Source of the DNA: Megascapheus bottae
Lineage: Eukaryota; Chordata; Mammalia; Rodentia; Geomyidae
Reading direction: 5' to 3'
Length of the DNA stretch: 64,000 bases
NCBI GenBank assembly: GCA_024803745.1
Contig: JANJXV010000039.1
Span: 8,772,001 to 8,836,000 of the forward strand
Positions 47,961 to 64,000 of this stretch are shown piece by piece. Position 1 is the stretch's first letter; each line of letters starts with the position of its first letter. Position numbers and translations under genes: made by a program. The notes below the pieces were generated by a model. It saw nothing but the letters and a program-made list of their open reading frames with translations, was not told the origin of the DNA and searched no databases.

Positions 47961-50327
47961 GAGAGAGCATTCCCTCTCAGAAACAGAACGCAGATACCAG
48001 ACTCTGCACAGGCACCTGACAGGGCCAGGCCCCCCTCACAGATGATGGAAACTTCAAACTCAAGTATACAGAGACACCGTGGCCTTTCCTGCCTGGGGTG
48101 GCTTTAAAACTGAGTAGCGAGGATTACATTCAGCCTTTGTTTTTTCTTGCCAGTCCTGGATCTTGAACTCAGAGCCTGGGCACTGTCCTTGGGCTTTCTC
48201 AAGGCTAAAGCTCTACCACTTGAGCCATAACACCACTTGTGGCTTTTTCTGCATGTGCTACCGAGGAATCAAACCCAGGGCTTCATGCGTGCTAGGCAAG
48301 CAGTCTGTCACTAGGCCGTGGTCCCAGCCTTGTCCCTAAGCTTTTAAACTCGAGGCTTATACTCTGCCACTTGAGCCACAGCACAGCACTACTTCTGCTT
48401 CTCCCCTTGTCCCACCGGACCCTCCCTCGCTCCAACTGGAAATGAGTCTTTTTCCCTGTGTTGGCTTTGAACCTGGATCCTCAGCTCTCAGCCCCCTGAG
48501 TGGCTAGGATTATAGGCATGAATCACAAGCACCCAGTTTAGGTCTATTTGAGAGTGACTTTGGGAAGCAGGTGTTTGGGGATGAGGCCCTGGAATCTTTA
48601 TCATTTAAAGGCCTGAGATAAGCCAACCACTGGCAAGAAAGCTCTTGAGACTCTTATCTCTAATTAACACCTAGAAAACTAAAAGGGGTCCGGTGGCTCA
48701 AAGTGGTAGAGTTCTAATCAAGTGGAAGAGCTCAGAGACAGTGCCCAGACCCTGAGTTCAAACTCTGTGACCGACTGGACTAATAAAGGAATGACCTGAG
48801 AACCAGTACAGGGTAAGCAAGCATTTTTCCCAGAGTAGTTGGTTTTCACCAACCCAAACCGTGTGGTTTACCCCTGTCAGCTACTTCCAGGAGGAATCAG
48901 GTTCAAAGCCAGCCTGGGCAGGGGTGTCCATGAAACTTGTGTCACCAAGGAACTAGCAAAACTCAGGAAGTGAAGCTACAGCTCAAGTGGTAGAACACTA
49001 AATAGCCTTGAGCAAAAAATCTCAGGGAAAAGGCCCGGGCCCTGAGTTCAAGCTCTAGGACTGGCACCCAAAATAAGTAGACAGACAGATAGACAGACAG
49101 GCAGATGATCTGTGAATGTTCCAGAAAAGGCAGAGGAAGGGGATGAGTGTGGGGGGGAGGTTTCTCCCCAAGAAAAGCTGTACTTCAACCCCAAGCCCAG
49201 GTGGAGGAACAGGCAGAAGGGGTCTCACGCTGTGCCTACAGGGTCCTGTTTTTTGTGTTGGCCCAAAGTGGATATCCCTATAGTAGGCATTTTTTCCCGG
49301 GACAACTACCTTTTCTACAGATAAGTTTTCCTTTGAACAACCTCCCATCTTCAGCTTATTTTGTTCTCAAACTCAGGCCCCTCCATGTTATAAACAAAGT
49401 ACACAGTGAGTTGAGAGGCTCACATGATCCATATCTGTCCAACGAGAGTTCCATCACACAATCCAAATATCCAGTGAAACCAGGGACTCCTTGAACTTTT
49501 TTTTTTTTTTGTCAGTCATGGGACTTGAACTCTGGGCCTGGGCTCTGTCCCTGAGCTCTTCAGCCCAAGGCTATTGTCCTATCCCTCGAGCCACAGCACC
49601 ACTTCAGGTTTCTGGTAGTTAATTGGAGATACGAGTCTCATTGGACTTTAGTGTCCAGGCTGGCTTTGAACCTTGATCCTCAGATCTCAGCCTCCTGAGT
49701 AGCTAGGATGACAGGCGTGAGCCACTGGGACTGGTTTCCTTGGTTATTTTTACCCCCTGGCCTATAAGACTTGGAATTTACATGGCGATGTGAATGTGTA
49801 TGTGTGTGTGCGTGTGTGGTCCATCTCAGTCTGTTTGTAGGGAAGGGTACCCAGAAAAGAAATGGATCTACTGGGTGCCGGTGGCTCATGCCCTGTAATC
49901 CTAGCTACTCAAGAGGCTGAGATATGAGGATGGAGGTTCAAAGCCAAACAGGGCAGGAAAGTCCATGAGACCCTTGTCTCCAATGAACCACCAGAAAAGT
50001 GGTAGTTGGTGGTGTAGCTCATAGTAGTAGAGCGTTAGCCTTGAGTAATAAAGCTCAGGGACAGTGCCCAGGCCCCGAGTTCAAGGCCCGGGACAAACAA
50101 CAACAAAGAGCAGAGAGTAATTGGACTCAGTAGTACCTGAAGCCTGATCCAGATAAATCCACTGAATCAACCGGCTAAGAAAACTTTCTCTTCAGTTCCC
50201 AGGTGTTGGGAGGTCACATGTCCTGCCTGATTCATGGAGTCCTCCAGTTCTTCTCTTCCTCCTCCCCACAATCTCCTCCCTGCTGCTTATATTTGAGAAG
50301 GCAGAGGCCACATTAATCAAAACCATC

Positions 50328-50333
50328 TTTATT
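50328..50333 (-). terminator. HPN: HPN polyadenylation signal
   Basis: AATAAA on the minus strand (in 'taaataataaagatgg'), about 270 nt past the HPN stop. Confidence 0.85.
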
Positions 50334-50603
50334 ATTTAACCAGCATCCTGTCCCCAGGGTCCCCTAAACAAGGGTTCCCCAGAGGGCAGAACAATATTTA
50401 CACGTGGTGTGGGGAGGGGTGGCTGGGGTGGGGGGTCGGCGGCCGGCCACAGGGCGCACAGGAGCTCAGAGGGGTCCTTGGACCCGTAGGCTGGGCTCAA
50501 GAAGAAACATGGTCCATCCTGGGCCTCATGTGGCTCCGACTACGTGTGGCCAGGCAGCCACAGGGGGACCAACGTGGGTGCTGGAAGCACGGAGCGCCAC
50601 AGG

Positions 50604-59915
<9,312 letters not shown>

Positions 59916-61977
59916 GTCCCGGGCTTTCATTAATGATTCCCGTGCTGGCCTCCTGGGCCGGGGCGGGCCCTGTGAGGAGATGAACGGGGACGGGGAGATG
60001 GGCCTGGGGGAGACTGGCCCAGCCTGTCTGGGGGCCCCCCCAACTCCAGGCATCCATCTAGGTGCTAGCCGCCAGGTCAGGCCTTGGTCATGGCCACAGC
60101 TTGGGGCCAGGTTCAAAGATGGGGTCAGCGTCCAAGAAGAGGCTGGGGTGACCGTTAAGATTCTTTTAGGGCTCAGGACACCCCCCAAAGCTAAGTTGGA
60201 ATTCATGGATTGTAGTGAAGGAGGGACTTGAGGGGGACCCAGCTCTCCTGATGTGGGGTGAGTTGGGGAAAGTGGTGGGGAGGGAGGGAGGGTCGCTGTC
60301 TCAGTGAGGGTCAGGGGTCCAGGGACAATCAGAGCCCGTGGTTTTTTTTTGGGGGGGGGGTGGCACTGTGGAGACAGACCCCTTGTGTGAGGAGGTGAAG
60401 ATGGGGTTAAGGGGGATGAGGCTGGGAGTGAGGTGGGGCTCTGGGCCTTACCCTGGAGTCCACGGGAGACAGTGCGGAGTTGAGGTTAGTCTCCAGGCCT
60501 GGGCAGGAACATGGTGGCCCCCACAAAATGTGAGTGGGGGCCTGGAAGGCGGCGGTGGCGGGGACGGGCAGCGGGGCAGCGGGCACTCAGCCGTTCGAGC
60601 GTCAGGTCGGTCGGGCCTGCTAGGCCCCGGCGCTCACCTGAGGAGGAGGGGGCGGGGGAAGGGGCGGGGAGGGGCTGGCCCGCGGGATTGGTGACCGCAG
60701 AGGCCACCTGGCACTGGGGGCCGGGCTTGTGAGGACAAAAAAAAAAGAAAGGGTGGTGGTGGTGGTGGTGGTGGGAGGAGGCTGGGCCTGGCTGGCTGGC
60801 AGAGGGGGGTCAGGTGTGCCTGAGAACAGGCGTGAGGGGTTCCCCCAAAGCTGGAAGAATCTGAGTGGAAAGTTCTAGAAGCACATGCTCCCCACCCTTC
60901 TCCCTCCATTGCTTTTGTAACCAGCCCTAACCCCTGGCGTGTGAATCCCCAACTGCCTCCCAGGCCACCCCCTGTCCTTTCCTTGTCCCCAGTCCTGCCC
61001 CTCCCCCAACCCCTTTCCTAAAAGTCACGGGGCTGACCTGCCCGCACTGACCTCTGGGGCCCGGAAAGTCCTCCACTGGGGGAGGGTAGCGAGGGAAGGG
61101 GGAGGACTTGGCCCACAAAAGGTGACACAGAGTGCTAAGGGCCAGGCCAAGTGGCCGGAAGGGACTAGAGGCGGATGGCAGTACACGGTCCAGCCAGCAG
61201 GCCAAGAGCTGTCCACGACTGACCTCACGCCACACAAACACAGCAAGCAGGCCAGGCGTGGCCAGCCATAGCTCCTCTCACATGAGCTAACCCTGCAGCC
61301 TGGACCCAAGTTGTGCCCACCCCAGTCTAGTGTTGGGCCTCGGGGCCCGGGTGCTGTCCCTTAGCTTGTTTGCTCAGACGGCACTCTACCACTTGAGCTG
61401 CAGCTCCACTTCTGGCTTTTTGGTGACTCACTGAAGAGTCTCATGGACTTTTCTATCCAGGTTGACTTGGAACTGTGATCCTCAGAACTAAACCTCCCAA
61501 GTAGCTGGAATTGCAGGTGAAAGCCACCATACCCAGCAACCCTTTGCTTCCATGTTTTCTTTCTTTCTCTTGTTTTCCTGTCTTCTCTCTTCTCCTCCCA
61601 GTCCTTCCCCTCTCCTTTCCTATGGAGACCCCCATGAAACTGCTGTACCTCATTAACTGCTTTGTCTCCATGGCACCCCTAGGCTCGAGCCACCTCTGGG
61701 ACCCCCTCACTCTACCCCCAAATGGGTGATACCTGCCCCACATCTATCATCTGAGCTCTAAGGATCACAGTTCAAAGCCAGCCTGAGTAGAAAACTTTCT
61801 TGCATCTCCAATGAACCAACCAAAAACCAGATGCGGAGTTGTGGCTCAAGTGGTAGAGCACCAGCCTTGAGCAGAAAAAGCTCACAGACATTATCCAGGC
61901 CCTGGGTTCAAGCCCTAGTTTTTGTACACACACACAAAAATAAAGCTGAGATTTTAGGATTTGGGGCTGGACAACAG

Positions 61978-62047
<70 letters not shown>

Positions 62048-62092
62048 GACGGAAAGAAAGAGAGAAAGGGAGGCAAATCAAGTCCAAGAATC
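59916..62092. other. HPN upstream region and spacer to SCN1B
   Basis: About 2.2 kb. Possible noncoding HPN exons end at donors near 60452 (GTAAGG) and 60638 (GTGAGC), both in G-rich DNA with moderate CpG content around 60540-60720; these are low confidence. SINEs lie at about 61325-61540 (inverted) and 61745-61925 (forward), a (GGT)n at 60751-60775, and (GA)n/(GACA)n at 61981-62043. Confidence 0.45.
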
Positions 62093-62098
62093 TTTATT
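62093..62098 (-). terminator. SCN1B: SCN1B polyadenylation signal
   Basis: AATAAA on the minus strand (in 'ggaaataaagattc'). It ends a noncoding last exon that would run from about 62754 (AG acceptor) down to about 62080. Confidence 0.8.
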
Positions 62099-62754
62099 TC
62101 CAGAACAAAACTACTTCTGTAAAGAGACGAGGCCCCTTAGTGGGCTCGGACCAAGGCTGGTGAGAGGGCGGCAGGATGGTGGGGGGTGTCAAGGCAGGAA
62201 TGCATTACAGGAGGGGGACCCCAGGTCCAGCTGGAGGAAGCAGGAGAAGAAGATGATGCTAGGGACCAAGGATTGGGAGGGGGAAAAGAAGGCCCAGAAC
62301 CTTCTGTCTCCTCAATCTGGCCCATGCCAACCCCTTGCTGGGCGGGGCCGGGGCCAGGAACAGGGACAAGAAGGGGCTGGCCCAGCAGTGCGTGTCTGGA
62401 GCGGCCAATGTGTGCAAATTAGCAAGAAGAGGGATGCGAAGCCATCCCCCCCCCCCCCACTGCCTCACTGCCCTTCCCCCCACAGGCAGCAGCAGCAGGG
62501 TCTGGGGGACATGGCTAGTATTGCTTTACCCATCATGCACAGCGGCAGGGGTGGGGCAGGAGGGCGACAGGGAGGGAGGAAGAAGGCTGGGTGAGGGGTC
62601 CCCTGCCCTCCCACCCTGGAGGCTCCTTGGCAGATTTCTGAGGCTCTTGGAGGCCCAGGGGCGGCCAAACCCCCTCCACTGTGCATGTGGGGGGCAGGCT
62701 GTACCCCAATGTTGGCATTAGGGCTGGCTCTTCTTTGAGGTGACAGCCCAGGGC
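62099..62754 (-). other. SCN1B: SCN1B 3' untranslated last exon
   Basis: The preceding exon carries the stop codon and then a GTGAGT donor, so a wholly untranslated exon must follow. A good acceptor (cctttag) sits at 62755-62756 and the AATAAA closes it. The ORFs here are not conserved with anything I know. Confidence 0.65.
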
Positions 62755-62849
62755 CTAAAGGGAAAGGCAGAGATGAGGGGGTTAGGGGGCCACGCCCTTC
62801 GCTGGCGCCCGCACACACCCGTGCCCCGCGCTCACCACACTCACCAGGG

Positions 62850-64000
<1,151 letters not shown>

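Larger units (their letters stand above)
38695..50327. other. Interval between FXYD3 promoter side and HPN 3' end
   Basis: About 11.6 kb without a supportable coding exon. SINEs (forward about 40385-40560, 40960-41135, 41500-41690, 43030-43250, 45665-45860, 48610-49070, 49865-50110; inverted about 39495-39700, 42665-42815, 43855-44050, 45075-45315, 47340-47525, 48140-48530, 49500-49735) alternate with repeat-poor DNA. The clearest repeat-poor blocks are 38700-39480, 41700-42650, 43255-43735 and 47540-48050. The 255-residue minus-strand frame at 41559-42326 has no homology I recognise. Confidence 0.6.

Overview
This window is mammalian nuclear DNA. It has spliced genes with GT-AG introns, CpG islands, AATAAA signals and a very dense load of short SINEs. 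I read it as the segment equivalent to human 19q13.1 that carries the FXYD cluster, seen in reverse orientation. Many of the SINEs join a 7SL/B1-like left half to a tRNA/ID-like right half, and a second family looks like an ID element. I associate this pattern with geomyoid rodents (kangaroo rats, pocket mice, gophers). That lineage call is a recollection and only moderately secure; the gene assignments do not depend on it.

Layout from left to right: the last coding part of a gene placed as FAM187B (+, 2-220); FXYD5 (-, coding 8116-12639); FXYD7 (-, 13985-20628); FXYD1/phospholemman (-, 21086-23278); LGI4 (+, 28182-34427); FXYD3 (-, 35672-38680); HPN/hepsin (-, 50604-59915); and the last two coding exons of SCN1B (-, 62850-63588), whose 5' part lies beyond the window. 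For the six complete genes I rebuilt every coding exon. All junctions use GT-AG and phases agree throughout. Predicted lengths are FXYD5 196, FXYD7 80, FXYD1 92, LGI4 538, FXYD3 88 and HPN 416 residues.

The four FXYD genes encode single-pass regulators of the Na,K-ATPase and are plainly tandem paralogues: in all four the exon carrying most of the membrane helix is exactly 75 nt in the same phase. LGI4 is a secreted leucine-rich-repeat/EPTP protein of peripheral nerve lying between FXYD1 (head to head) and FXYD3 (tail to tail). HPN is a type II membrane serine protease. SCN1B is the sodium-channel beta-1 subunit.

The noncoding part is mainly SINEs, microsatellites and several minisatellites: a 50-bp unit near 2.2 kb, a GGGCGTGG-rich one at 16.2 kb, a 740-bp one in LGI4, and a 53-bp unit at 46.4 kb. 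I see no undescribed gene system. The best leads are a predicted 20-23 residue C-terminal extension of FXYD5, a CA repeat directly beside a FXYD5 splice donor, a perfect RFX X-box in FXYD7 intron 1, an octamer cluster in the last FXYD3 intron, and an HNF1-like site in HPN intron 1.
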